In this document: one piece after another, positions 1-6,154 of the stretch | Position numbering within the stretch: position 1 is the stretch's first letter | Layout: each line of letters opens with the position of its first letter | Translations under genes and position numbers: made by a program | Notes under the pieces: model-generated | Databases searched by the model: none | What the model saw: the letters and a program-made list of their open reading frames with translations, nothing else | What the model was told of the DNA's origin: nothing | Source: Syntrophaceae bacterium | GTDB taxonomy: Bacteria > Desulfobacterota > Syntrophia > Syntrophales > Smithellaceae | Reading direction: 5' to 3' | Length of the DNA stretch: 33,823 nt | NCBI GenBank assembly: GCA_016928765.1 | Contig: JAFGKC010000058.1 | Span: 1 to 33,823 of the forward strand

Positions 1-2
1 AT

Positions 3-386
3 GGCGTTAAAGATTATTTGAATAAGGCGGGATACCAGGTTGCCGATAAAATCGCGCTTTGGGATTTAACCGAAGAAAACATACCCGGCGTGACGGCAAA
101 AATTCTTGTCGGCGGAAGCATTGACGAAATGGAAATCATCTGCCGCCGGGCATTTCCTACAAACAGCTACGCTGCTAATATTAAGTTAACCATTATTTTC
201 GCGGATGTATCAGAAGGCCATGTAGTTTATACGCGCCGGGTGGAAGCAACATCGTCGCACGAGCACGTTTATTTTTCCGAGGAGCGCATGAGCGATTACA
301 TGAGCACCCTTCTGGGCGAAGCCATCCACAATGTTTTTGAAGACAAGGCCGTAGCGGCAAAAATCAGAGAAGTCACCGCGCGCTAG
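3..386 (+). CDS. YajG-like lipoprotein, C-terminal part (5' end outside window)
   Basis: The frame is open from the first bases of the window (position 3) to the stop at 386, so this is the C-terminal 127 residues of a longer protein; the TTG at 18 is an internal codon, not a start. The visible pattern is a helix ending in AGYQV, beta strands containing AANIKLTIIFADVSEGHVVYTRRVEA, broken here as AANIKLTIIF and GHVVYTRRVEA, and a C-terminal helix with SDYMSTLLGEAIHNVF. This arrangement resembles the YajG family of periplasmic lipoproteins of unknown function, but the lipobox would lie upstream of the window and cannot be seen. The neighbouring gene at 482 is convergent. The family call is a resemblance judged by eye; it could be another small envelope lipoprotein. 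Confidence 0.55.
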   Translation, partial: GVKDYLNKAGYQVADKIALWDLTEENIPGVTAKILVGGSIDEMEIICRRAFPTNSYAANIKLTIIFADVSEGHVVYTRRVEATSSHEHVYFSEERMSDYMSTLLGEAIHNVFEDKAVAAKIREVTAR

Positions 387-416
387 GCATAGTTTTTGGA
401 AGGGTTAATAATCTTT

Positions 417-432
417 ATTGCGAGGCGGCAAT
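417..432. repeat. Short hairpin (ATTGC / GCAAT) in convergent gap
   Basis: ATTGC, a 6-base loop and GCAAT form a small inverted repeat between two convergent genes. The same ATTGC...GCAATCTC ends occur in the longer repeat at 1601-1630, so this looks like a short or decayed member of the same dispersed element. It has no T-tract and is not a convincing terminator. Confidence 0.4.
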
Positions 433-481
433 CTCTTTCGCGCGGCAGCAGTTTAGCTGAGCTTTTAGCCTAAGTTATACT

Positions 482-979
482 TTATTCTAATCTTCTGAAT
501 CTAATTTCGCACTTATCGTAACCGTTCGCGATTGTTTCACCCAATTCCAGCTTGCAGCCGAAGGAGCTGGCAATGCCTCTATCGCCCTGCATTGCTATAT
601 CGCAAAGTTTCGCAATCTGTTCATCTGTAGCTCCCTGTGCTTGCCAGGCCGCGACCAGCGGGCAATGGTAAAAGTCAATATCCAACTGATCATCGGTACA
701 GGCTAGTATTTTCATTTCAAACACAAGGCGCGCCGGCAGATTGAAAAGTGTTTTTTTCAGGCCTTTAAGACTTTTTGTGCCCGCTTTATCCGCAAGCTGG
801 CTGCCCTGAAAGCATCCGCATCTCATAACGGCCTTTTTCGCGAACTCGTCACTTTTTAAGCCGTGCTTTTGCGCTTCATCAAGCAAGAGATATAACCAGG
901 CGGCTCTATGCTCAAGCGTTCCTCTTATCGCCTTGATAAGCTTATTTTTATGTTTCGGCTGATTTTTAATATTGGACAT
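482..979 (-). CDS. L-2-amino-thiazoline-4-carboxylic acid hydrolase family protein
   Basis: A 165-residue soluble protein with no signal peptide. It matches the ATC hydrolase family pattern: an N-terminal helical part, a Cys pair (MRCGCF, residues 52-57), then FYHCPLVAAW and further on KLCDIAMQGDRGIA near residue 130-140. The founding Pseudomonas enzyme opens the ring of 2-amino-thiazoline-4-carboxylate on the way to cysteine, but many anaerobes carry distant homologues whose substrate is unknown, so function here is inferred only at family level. The start is set by an AAGGAG ribosome-binding site 7-8 bases upstream of the ATG. It lies 41 bp downstream of the PPC/DUF296 gene in the same direction and may be co-transcribed with it. 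Confidence 0.75.
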   Translation of the reverse strand: MSNIKNQPKHKNKLIKAIRGTLEHRAAWLYLLLDEAQKHGLKSDEFAKKAVMRCGCFQGSQLADKAGTKSLKGLKKTLFNLPARLVFEMKILACTDDQLDIDFYHCPLVAAWQAQGATDEQIAKLCDIAMQGDRGIASSFGCKLELGETIANGYDKCEIRFRRLE

Positions 980-1020
980 GGCTTTATCTCCTTATAAAAT
1001 CAAAATTACGGATAAACATT

Positions 1021-1452
1021 TCATAGTGACCACAAGGACAATCCGGTTTCTTCATCGAGGCAACGGCTAAATTCCGGCCCTTCAAAAGCTTCCAGGATAA
1101 ACTCACAGGCAAATACAATTGTGCCTTCCGCGAGATGCCCGCCGCAGGATTTGCCCGATTTATTAGCCAGCGTTATGTGCGCGTGGACAAACGGCTTGCC
1201 ATCTTTCATAGATATATTTCCGGCTAATTTTACAATTTCCTGGGGCTGGTCAAACAAATGAAACTGATATTTGCGGGTTTTTTGATTATAGAAACCAATG
1301 CGCGCTTTTTGCACCGCGCCTATCGCTTCAATTCGTCCCAATCTGATACCGCTCTCGGTGGCTACTTTAGTCAGTTCTTCCAGCAGGTCGCATCCAAAAC
1401 TTAGCTTGCCCATCATAATTTTCTTGGGAGTGACTGCCTTAAATTTAGTCAT
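1021..1452 (-). CDS. PPC (PCC/DUF296) domain protein
   Basis: A 143-residue protein that consists of one PPC domain. The hallmarks are GVxxAxIGFY-like text at 45-55 (GAVQKARIGFY), FVHAHITLAN at 88-97 and GGHLAEG at 104-110; the three histidines (H90, H92, H106) are where family members bind a metal ion. In plants the domain accompanies AT-hook DNA-binding motifs, but bacterial stand-alone members are trimers of unknown function and no AT-hook is visible here. The ATG is preceded by GGGGGA at suitable distance. It is the first gene of a probable two-gene unit with the amino-thiazoline hydrolase. A 66-residue open frame on the opposite strand is a shadow. Confidence 0.85.
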   Translation of the reverse strand: MTKFKAVTPKKIMMGKLSFGCDLLEELTKVATESGIRLGRIEAIGAVQKARIGFYNQKTRKYQFHLFDQPQEIVKLAGNISMKDGKPFVHAHITLANKSGKSCGGHLAEGTIVFACEFILEAFEGPEFSRCLDEETGLSLWSL

Positions 1453-1600
1453 TTTCTTATTCCCCCATTATGTTTATTTTAGCGGCATACTAATATGAAA
1501 GCGCGATAGTGTCAATTGAGTGTATGACAAGCCGATGTATAGCAATTGCATTTGTCATTGCGCATGAAGTTATGATGCGAAAGCCCTGCTTTTTGTGCCT

Positions 1601-1630
1601 GTCATTGCGAACGCAGTGAAGCAATCTCAT
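1601..1630. repeat. Dispersed repeat GTCATTGCGAACGCAGTGAAG...
   Basis: The sequence begins GTCATTGCGAACGCAGTGAA and ends GCAATCTC; ATTGC (1604-1608) pairs with GCAAT (1621-1625). Closely similar short elements are scattered between genes in many bacterial genomes. A degenerate copy appears just upstream at about 1554-1583 (GTCATTGCGCATGAAG...), and the hairpin at 417-432 is probably related. It is non-coding. Confidence 0.6.
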
Positions 1631-1657
1631 GCGATATTACCTTCAGCCGGTGCGAAG

Positions 1658-1673
1658 TCCGGCGAATGCCGGA
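1658..1673. repeat. GC-rich perfect hairpin
   Basis: TCCGGC, loop GAAT, GCCGGA: a 6-bp perfect stem with a 4-base loop, lying 28 bp upstream of the promoter at 1702-1730. It has no T-tract. It probably belongs to the same intergenic repeat cluster as 1601-1630. Confidence 0.4.
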
Positions 1674-1701
1674 GCCTTTAGTCTTCAGCCATTTTTGTTT
1701 C

Positions 1702-1730
1702 TTGACACACAAGCGCCTGTTCTCTATGAT
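1702..1730 (+). promoter_or_regulatory. Sigma70-type promoter for the DUF5362 gene
   Basis: TTGACA at 1702-1707 and TATGAT at 1725-1730 are separated by exactly 17 bp, 11 of 12 bases matching the consensus. Transcription would begin near 1737, giving a leader of about 74 bases before the ATG at 1811. Together with the repeats above, this accounts for most of the 358-bp gap 1453-1810. Confidence 0.75.
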
Positions 1731-1810
1731 TCATTTGCCTTTGGGCAGTTCTTGTAAAATTTTCACAGAAGCACAAAAAATAGTTAAATAAAAAAAGGGG
1801 GAGAGTGTTT

Positions 1811-2266
1811 ATGAACGAACAGCAAATCGGAACTTCAATTTTGAAAGTGAATGAACAAATGATTCAGTCGATGATTTCCACAAAAACCTGGACTAAATTT
1901 TTATCTATCATGGGTTTTATTACGGCAGGGTTTATAATAATTATTGGAATAATATTTGTGGCATTTGGAGGCGCTATATTAGCGAAAGAAGCAGAAGCCC
2001 CGTATGCCGCTTTAATAGGAATAGTGTATATCCTGATGTCGCTATTGTATATAATTCCATCTCGATATCTTTTTATGTATTCTTCGGCGCTTGGCCGTTT
2101 CCTGGGCGCTAAAAGTGAGTTGGAACTGGAATCCGCCCTTTCATATCAAAAATCATTTTGGAAATTCTGGGGAATACTTTTTTTGATTGGGATTATAATT
2201 GGCATTATCGGAATTTTTGCGGCAATTACAATTCCATTACTTATTGGAACAGGATTTAGAAGTTAG
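1811..2266 (+). CDS. DUF5362 family membrane protein
   Basis: A 151-residue integral membrane protein. After a polar N-terminus of about 30 residues come hydrophobic stretches near residues 31-55, 66-85 and 119-148, with a soluble loop (residues 92-115) containing FLGAKSELELESALSYQKSF. That organisation, with the WTKFL entry and ALSYQKSFWKFWG before the last helix, is the DUF5362 pattern; no function is known. The ATG at 1811 is chosen over the GTG at 1805 because the AAGGGGGAG ribosome-binding site ends about 7 bases before the ATG and would abut the GTG. It has its own strong promoter (1702) and a terminator (2279), so it is a single-gene unit. Confidence 0.75.
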   Translation: MNEQQIGTSILKVNEQMIQSMISTKTWTKFLSIMGFITAGFIIIIGIIFVAFGGAILAKEAEAPYAALIGIVYILMSLLYIIPSRYLFMYSSALGRFLGAKSELELESALSYQKSFWKFWGILFLIGIIIGIIGIFAAITIPLLIGTGFRS

Positions 2267-2278
2267 ACCAAAAAATAT

Positions 2279-2316
2279 ACCGGAGCCCGTGTGTTTTAAC
2301 CGCGGCCTCCGGTTTT
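2279..2316 (+). terminator. Probable rho-independent terminator after the DUF5362 gene
   Basis: ACCGGAG at 2279-2285 pairs with CTCCGGT, extended by a further CCG/CGG pairing inside, and is followed by TTTTC. It lies 13 bp after the stop codon. The loop is long and the T-tract short, so strength is uncertain. Confidence 0.5.
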
Positions 2317-2410
2317 CACATCGGCGTGGGCGCGTTAAGTAATTCTGAGTTTTGGCAATCATTCTGTAAGAAAACGGCGCAGTTACAATTATCTTTTATG
2401 CTTACTTTTG

Positions 2411-2497
2411 AATAATGATTTGCGCCGGAGTGATAAACTGGTTTACGAGCTATACGATTTAAAGCTTGAAGAAATCGCCATCGTGGAAGGAAAATAA
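2411..2497 (+). pseudogene. Remnant of a type IIG / TaqI-like restriction-modification protein (extreme C-terminus)
   Basis: In this frame the DNA reads NNDLRRSDKLVYELYDLKLE followed by EIAIVEGK and a TAA at 2495-2497. The string DKLVYELY(G/D)LxxEEIAIVEG is the characteristic tail of Eco57I/TaqI-like adenine-specific methylases and fused type IIG restriction-modification enzymes. Only about 25 codons remain: upstream of 2411 the frame stays open but shows no recognisable methylase sequence, and no start or ribosome-binding site is present. I read it as the last scrap of a deleted gene. Family recognition is by motif only. Confidence 0.55.
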
Positions 2498-2500
2498 ACA

Positions 2501-2558
2501 TGTAGGGACTGTTCCCCGAACAGTCCGCAATTTAACGGCGCGTTTAGGGAAACGCGCC
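2501..2558. repeat. Two perfect hairpins in tandem (TGTAGGG element)
   Basis: TGTAGGG at 2501 leads into GGACTGTTC / GAACAGTCC (2506-2514 and 2518-2526, loop CCC), then GGCGCGTTT / AAACGCGCC (2537-2545 and 2550-2558, loop AGGG). Both stems are 9 bp and perfect. The block begins 4 bp after the stop of the restriction-modification remnant. The style is that of REP- or MITE-like intergenic elements. Confidence 0.6.
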
Positions 2559-2588
2559 CTTTAATAAGATGGTAATGCCGTTGTAATA

Positions 2589-2692
2589 TGTAGGGATTGA
2601 TCGCCCTGGCAGGAACTTCAGCGCATGCGGGATGCGTCGGGCAGGCTATGCAATCCGTAAACTAGCGGCGTGTTTGCGAAACACGCCCTACA
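2589..2692. repeat. 104-bp element bounded by TGTAGGG / CCCTACA with internal hairpin
   Basis: TGTAGGG at 2589-2595 is the inverse of CCCTACA at 2686-2692. Just inside the right end is a perfect 9-bp hairpin GGCGTGTTT / AAACACGCC (2667-2675 and 2679-2687, loop GCG), closely similar to that at 2537-2558. The left end repeats the TGTAGGG of position 2501 in direct orientation. It contains no coding frame. With 2501-2558 and the remnant it fills the 501-bp gap 2267-2767. Confidence 0.5.
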
Positions 2693-2767
2693 TTAAAGTA
2701 AAAGAAAACGGGACAGGTAAAATTATTTTCAAATAATCAGAGGCAATAAAATTTTAAAGGAGTCCAT

Positions 2768-2965
2768 ATGAATAAAAGAATCATTAAAGTAACAGGGCTG
2801 ATGCTGCTTTTTGCAATGTCAATTTCATTTCAATCATGTACCGATGCTAAATGCATGATCGATAAACAGAAGTGCAATTTTGATTGTCCTTCAACAGTTG
2901 GAATAAAACAGGCTTGCGAACAGAAATGTAATCTTATGTATGATCTTTGCAGAAATAAAAAATAA
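2768..2965 (+). CDS. Small Cys-rich secreted lipoprotein with twin CX3C pattern
   Basis: A 65-residue protein with a good AAAGGAG ribosome-binding site. Residues 1-23 form a signal peptide ending SISFQS before C24, a plausible but imperfect lipobox. The mature part has six further cysteines at 29, 36, 40, 50, 54 and 61. Their spacing is symmetrical: C-x6-C-x3-C, nine residues, C-x3-C-x6-C, which predicts two short helices joined by disulfides as a helical hairpin. I do not recognise the family. It would act in the periplasm or on the outer membrane, where disulfides can form. It stands alone between non-coding DNA and the YkvA gene. Confidence 0.65.
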   Translation: MNKRIIKVTGLMLLFAMSISFQSCTDAKCMIDKQKCNFDCPSTVGIKQACEQKCNLMYDLCRNKK

Positions 2966-3127
2966 TTGCCGGAGCTGATAAATCTCTTTAGATAGTAATT
3001 GGACGGTTCTGTTGCGTCATAAAAAGTTCCGGGCGTAGTTCCCGAAAAATAGCTTAACCTTCCTTCTGAACGATAGGTTTATACAGGCCGTATCAAAGTG
3101 TCAGTATTAGGTGTGGAGGTAATCAAA

Positions 3128-3511
3128 ATGCCGAAATTTAGCGAACAGCAGGCAGAAGAAAAGCTAAACAGGGACGCCAAAGCGGTCACCGAATATGACC
3201 TTAAAAAGGTGGTCGATAAGCGTGAAGAAATTGAAGAAAAGTTTAAAAGCAACGGGTCCCTCGGGAGATTTGTCGCGGATTTGAAACTTTTATTTTCTAT
3301 CATACAGGATTACCTGAAAGGTGAATATAGAAAAGTACCATTTTGGACAATCGCCGCAATCGTCGCCGCGCTTCTTTACGTGTTAAATCCTTTTGACCTG
3401 ATACCGGATTTTATTCCCGGCGTTGGCTTTGTAGACGATGCTTTGATTATAGGGGCATGCCTGGCATTGATAGAGAAGGACTTGCAAATCTACAAAGATT
3501 GGAAGAATTAA
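3128..3511 (+). CDS. YkvA family (DUF1232) membrane protein
   Basis: A 127-residue protein with a charged, helical N-terminal part (residues 1-70, rich in Glu and Lys) and a C-terminal DUF1232 domain. The diagnostic motif NPFDLIPDFIPGVGFVDDA is complete, preceded by a hydrophobic helix (WTIAAIVAALLYVL) and followed by a second (LIIGACLALI). The family is widespread and of unknown function. The ATG at 3128 is chosen because GGAGGT lies 7 bases upstream; an in-frame GTG at 3098 would add ten residues without a ribosome-binding site and is unlikely. It is a single gene; no clear promoter or terminator was seen. Confidence 0.88.
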   Translation: MPKFSEQQAEEKLNRDAKAVTEYDLKKVVDKREEIEEKFKSNGSLGRFVADLKLLFSIIQDYLKGEYRKVPFWTIAAIVAALLYVLNPFDLIPDFIPGVGFVDDALIIGACLALIEKDLQIYKDWKN

Positions 3512-3740
3512 CACGTACAAATCTATCCGTAATTTTAGCAAAAATAGTTTCAGTTAGGTTTCTCTAAGCAAGGGGAGGCAAGAAAACGTGTCAGGTACGA
3601 ATATCTTGTAAAAAGCAATTTTGTTCAGCCTTATCCGCTTCCGCCAAATTTTGAAGAAGTTAATCGTTAATTGATAAATTTTTATTACAAAATCTGCTAT
3701 ATTTACGATATAAAACTTTAATATAAAAAAAGGGGGAAAT

Positions 3741-4013
3741 ATGCTTAGCCTGACATATCCAGCATTTACAAAATTTTTAAAGAATTGCATAGGGCGTATT
3801 GACATCATCGGTGTTCCCGAAAGACAAGCCGTTGCTAATTATGTAAACGCGATAAACGTATCAGAAAAAGAAATGTTAATTGAGGAAACAAGTAAAGTAA
3901 TCAGTGATATTGAAAATCATATTGATGATATCGCGAAAATTGGAAACGCGAGTTTCGCGGATGTTAAAACCGCAAAAGAATATTTTATTTCTTTAGTGGA
4001 GTATATGCGATAG
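3741..4013 (+). CDS. Hypothetical 90-residue soluble protein
   Basis: Translation is supported by an AGGGGGAAAT ribosome-binding site immediately before the ATG and by a TATAAA box at 3709-3714 with a weak TTACAA box 18 bp before it. The product is 90 residues with no signal peptide or membrane helix. From about residue 40 it is predicted helical with alternating acidic and hydrophobic residues (MLIEETSKVISDIENHIDDI), ending YFISLVEYMR. I do not recognise a family. It could be a small helical regulatory or binding protein; nothing in the neighbourhood points to a role. Confidence 0.5.
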   Translation: MLSLTYPAFTKFLKNCIGRIDIIGVPERQAVANYVNAINVSEKEMLIEETSKVISDIENHIDDIAKIGNASFADVKTAKEYFISLVEYMR

Positions 4014-4036
4014 TATTTGAATGGTGGTGTTTTTTC

Positions 4037-4068
4037 TGGACTCCCGCTAAGAGCCCGCGGGAATGACG
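4037..4068. repeat. Degenerate copy of the GGATTCC...GGAATGAC hairpin
   Basis: TGGACTCCCGC and CGCGGGAATGACG surround a short centre. Ends and layout match the exact 30-bp copies at 6343 and 7919. It lies between the 90-residue gene and the PKD gene, 24 bp after the former, and might also help end transcription, although it lacks a T-tract. Confidence 0.5.
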
Positions 4069-4215
4069 CACAGGGGCTGGATTCATCTTAAGAGCGTGCT
4101 AAAATGAAGAAGGGATAAGGACTTTGGCTTAAGTAATATTGTGCGTATTCAAAACAGCAATGAAAATTAGTTTTAAAAATGAAATTTATTTAATTCATCA
4201 AGGGAGGGCAAGAAA

Positions 4216-4986
4216 ATGAAAAAGATTATTTTTGTAGTCTTAACAATTAGTATTTCTCTTCTGCTTATTGGTGCCGGTCCTAGATCCGTATCCGGGCCTA
4301 ATCGCGCGCCGGTGGCCGTTGCTGGTATGGACAAAGTTGTGCCGCGTTACGCAACTGTTTTTCTAGATGGGAGTAAAAGCTATGATCCCGATGGAGATAA
4401 AATTACCTATGAATGGCAGGTTATTGCTGCGCCGCAAAACACATCGCCCAGAATATTTGCCGGCCAACGCACGATGAAAAACTGCCGTTTCCGCTCGGAT
4501 ATTCTCGGCCAATACCTGGTCGCCCTCACGGTTTATGACGGCAAGTTGGCTTCCCAAAGGGATGTTATGCAGATTCGCGTGCAGGATCCCCCGGGCGACC
4601 CCAACGCGACAGTCAACGAACAGGATGTCCATATTATCGCGCCGGTAAAAATTGGAAAGGCTAATCTCCGTCCCGCGCCGGAAGGCTCTAAATTCATTGT
4701 CGCGCCGGATAAGTTCAATATGTTTGTCAAGTTCATGAACCCCCTGCACGCCTACTTTAAAACAAACGCCTCGTTTATCTACGACTGGACACCTATCAAG
4801 GCTGATGGTGAAAACAAAAAACTTTTTGGGTTTCTCCTGGAAATAATGGGTGTTCAGATGATTACGCGCAATTTCGGCCCCTTTGACAGCCCGAAGAAAA
4901 AAGAATTTAAAACGCTGGCGATTCTGCGCGAGCACGAAAAGGGCTATGACGTTCTCTATACAGTCCAGATTAAACCTGATAGATAA
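4216..4986 (+). CDS. Secreted PKD-domain protein
   Basis: A 256-residue exported protein. Residues 1-20 are a signal peptide (MKKIIFVV... ending LIGAG). Residues about 30-123 are one PKD/Ig-like domain: NRAPVAVAGMDKVVPRYATV, then LDGSKSYDPDGDKITYEWQV, then GQYLVALTVYDGK. Such domains mediate binding in cell-surface and secreted proteins. The C-terminal half (about 135-256) is not recognised; it contains several aromatic and basic residues and no membrane helix. The start has AGGGAGGG 8-9 bases upstream. A long open frame on the opposite strand (to 5049) is a shadow. Periplasmic or surface location is inferred. Confidence 0.8.
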   Translation: MKKIIFVVLTISISLLLIGAGPRSVSGPNRAPVAVAGMDKVVPRYATVFLDGSKSYDPDGDKITYEWQVIAAPQNTSPRIFAGQRTMKNCRFRSDILGQYLVALTVYDGKLASQRDVMQIRVQDPPGDPNATVNEQDVHIIAPVKIGKANLRPAPEGSKFIVAPDKFNMFVKFMNPLHAYFKTNASFIYDWTPIKADGENKKLFGFLLEIMGVQMITRNFGPFDSPKKKEFKTLAILREHEKGYDVLYTVQIKPDR

Positions 4987-5042
4987 ATTATTATCTGACA
5001 TGGCAGTAGTCTGGCAATGTTGATCGCGACTGTAATTATCGA

Positions 5043-5071
5043 TTGACATAAAATAGCGGTTTGCCTATATT
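5043..5071 (+). promoter_or_regulatory. Sigma70-type promoter for the Pro-rich lipoprotein
   Basis: TTGACA at 5043-5048 and TATATT at 5066-5071 are separated by 17 bp. Transcription would start near 5078, leaving a leader of about 43 bases before the ATG at 5121. This is one of the clearest promoters in the window. Confidence 0.75.
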
Positions 5072-5120
5072 GCACCGGTAAGAGGAGATTTTATCAATAA
5101 CAAATAGAAAGGAGTTGGCT

Positions 5121-5408
5121 ATGATTAAAATAACGCGTTTCATGTCTATTGGTTTGTTTTTATTTATATTTATCATTGGCGGCTGTATAATTCAGCCCCG
5201 TCCGAGGCCTGTAGTAGTGCAACCAGCTAATCCTCCGCCGCCTGTAATAGTTCAACCGGCCAATCCTCCCCCGCCTGTGATAGTTCAGCCACCACCTCGT
5301 GTAGTGCGGCCGGCCAATCCTCCTCCGCCGGTAGTGGTGAAGCCCCCACCGCCCAAAGTAGTGCAGCCAGTTAAGCCCCCGCCACCTGTAATAGTGCATC
5401 CAAGGTAA
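5121..5408 (+). CDS. Proline-rich repeat lipoprotein
   Basis: A 95-residue protein: residues 1-21 are a signal peptide with lipobox IIGGC (C22 lipid-modified), and the rest is Pro/Val repeats with the unit VIVQPANPPPP. The first two units are exact 11-mers (33 bp) and later ones vary from 8 to 10 residues, with Gln giving way to Lys, Arg and His. Such a sequence should adopt an extended polyproline-type rod, as in proteins that span the periplasm or decorate the surface. The ATG at 5121 is preferred over the TTG at 5115 because AAAGGAG lies 6 bases upstream of it. It has its own promoter (5043) and terminator (5458). I do not recognise a specific family. Confidence 0.75.
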   Translation: MIKITRFMSIGLFLFIFIIGGCIIQPRPRPVVVQPANPPPPVIVQPANPPPPVIVQPPPRVVRPANPPPPVVVKPPPPKVVQPVKPPPPVIVHPR

Positions 5409-5457
5409 GGTTATTAACCAAAAATCTACGCGGGAGAATAATTATTTTTTAAACATG

Positions 5458-5490
5458 AATCCTCCCCTCGCCACGAGGGGAGGATTTTTT
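5458..5490 (+). terminator. Strong rho-independent terminator after the Pro-rich lipoprotein
   Basis: AATCCTCCCCTCG (5458-5470), loop CCA, CGAGGGGAGGATT (5474-5486), then TTTTAT: a perfect 13-bp stem with T-tract, 50 bp after the stop codon. Confidence 0.9.
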
Positions 5491-5577
5491 ATTTCAGCAA
5501 CAGTGCCAAAGGAATAAGTTAAAACAGCCAAGGGTAAATTAAAAATTTAGCTGAATGAATCTTTTTAAAGCAATAAA

Positions 5578-5606
5578 AAAAGGAGCAGATACAATCTGCT
5601 CCTTTT
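5578..5606 (-). terminator. Rho-independent terminator after the LEA-like gene
   Basis: AAAAGGAGCAGAT (5578-5590), loop ACA, ATCTGCTCCTTTT (5594-5606). Read on the minus strand the stem is followed by a run of T, and it lies 26 bp beyond the stop of the gene at 5632. It may also work in the opposite direction. Confidence 0.85.
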
Positions 5607-5631
5607 GAAAAAACATGTAAATAATTTTAAA

Positions 5632-6054
5632 TTACTTCTGAGAAGGAGAAGCGGGCACAGCCGGAGTTGCAGGAATTACTTCTTTAGCTTTGCCCTTGGC
5701 TTTGTCTTCTGCACCTTTTGCCTTATCTTTAGCTTTGTCTTCTACGCCTTTAACTTTGTCTTTTGCTTTATCATCCGCGCCCTTAACTTTATCTTTAGCT
5801 TTGTCTGCCTTATTTTTGGCGTCGTCTTCTACACCTTTAACTTTATCTTTAGCCTTATCCTCCGCGCCTTTAAGATGTCCTTTCGCTTTACCCTGAGCCT
5901 TGCCTTTTTCCACATTGGCTTTATCCTTAGCCGTCTGTACAGCTTCTTTTGCTACAGTAGATGCAGGTTCAGCGGGACCAGTTTTATCCGCGGCAATTAC
6001 AACGGTGGAAAACGCAAATACTAAAGAGACAACAAACAACACTAAACGCTTCAT
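5632..6054 (-). CDS. Secreted Lys/Ala-rich LEA-like repeat protein
   Basis: A 140-residue protein with a clear signal peptide (residues 1-21, cleavage after VVIA/A). Residues about 62-127 are tandem 11-residue units of the type DKAKDKVKGVE, with variants NKADKAKDKVKGAD and DKAKDKAKGAE. The 11-residue spacing and Ala/Lys/Asp composition resemble group 3 LEA proteins and other amphipathic 11-mer helices, which are disordered in water and fold on drying or on membranes. The tail is VIPATPAVPASPSQ. The start has AGAAAGGAGGG upstream, and promoter and terminator are both identifiable, so it is a well-supported single-gene unit. Role in the periplasm (membrane or protein protection) is inference. 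Low-complexity homology searches will be misleading here. Confidence 0.8.
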   Translation of the reverse strand: MKRLVLFVVSLVFAFSTVVIAADKTGPAEPASTVAKEAVQTAKDKANVEKGKAQGKAKGHLKGAEDKAKDKVKGVEDDAKNKADKAKDKVKGADDKAKDKVKGVEDKAKDKAKGAEDKAKGKAKEVIPATPAVPASPSQK

Positions 6055-6100
6055 ACAAAACCCTCCTTTCTAATTTACAAATTATTTTTACCTCTTACCA

Positions 6101-6118
6101 CTAGAAACGCTAGAAACG
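6101..6118. repeat. 9-bp direct repeat at the start of the LEA-like transcript
   Basis: CTAGAAACG occurs twice in tandem, lying just downstream of the predicted transcription start of the minus-strand gene. It could be a regulator site; no known operator is recognised. Confidence 0.3.
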
Positions 6119-6125
6119 AGAGAGA

Positions 6126-6154
6126 TATATACTCCTCGGAAAGACGAGCGTCAA
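6126..6154 (-). promoter_or_regulatory. Sigma70-type promoter for the LEA-like gene
   Basis: Read on the minus strand: TTGACG (6154-6149), 17 bp, TATATA (6131-6126). Transcription would begin near 6119, with a leader of about 65 bases. Confidence 0.65.

Noticed and set aside
2316-2501. 61-codon minus-strand frame
   Set aside because: It lies across the restriction-modification remnant on the opposite strand, has no ribosome-binding site and an unconvincing product.
4363-5049. 228-codon minus-strand frame opposite the PKD gene
   Set aside because: The plus strand has a signal peptide and a clear PKD domain in this DNA; the minus frame has no start signals and resembles no protein family.
5690-5875. 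Regular ~33-bp repeats that might suggest a CRISPR array
   Set aside because: The repeats are in frame, encode 11-residue units, are contiguous without unique spacers, and no cas gene is near.
5605-6024. Long plus-strand frames opposite the LEA-like gene
   Set aside because: Tandem 33-bp repeats keep other frames open by chance. The minus strand has promoter, ribosome-binding site, signal peptide and terminator.
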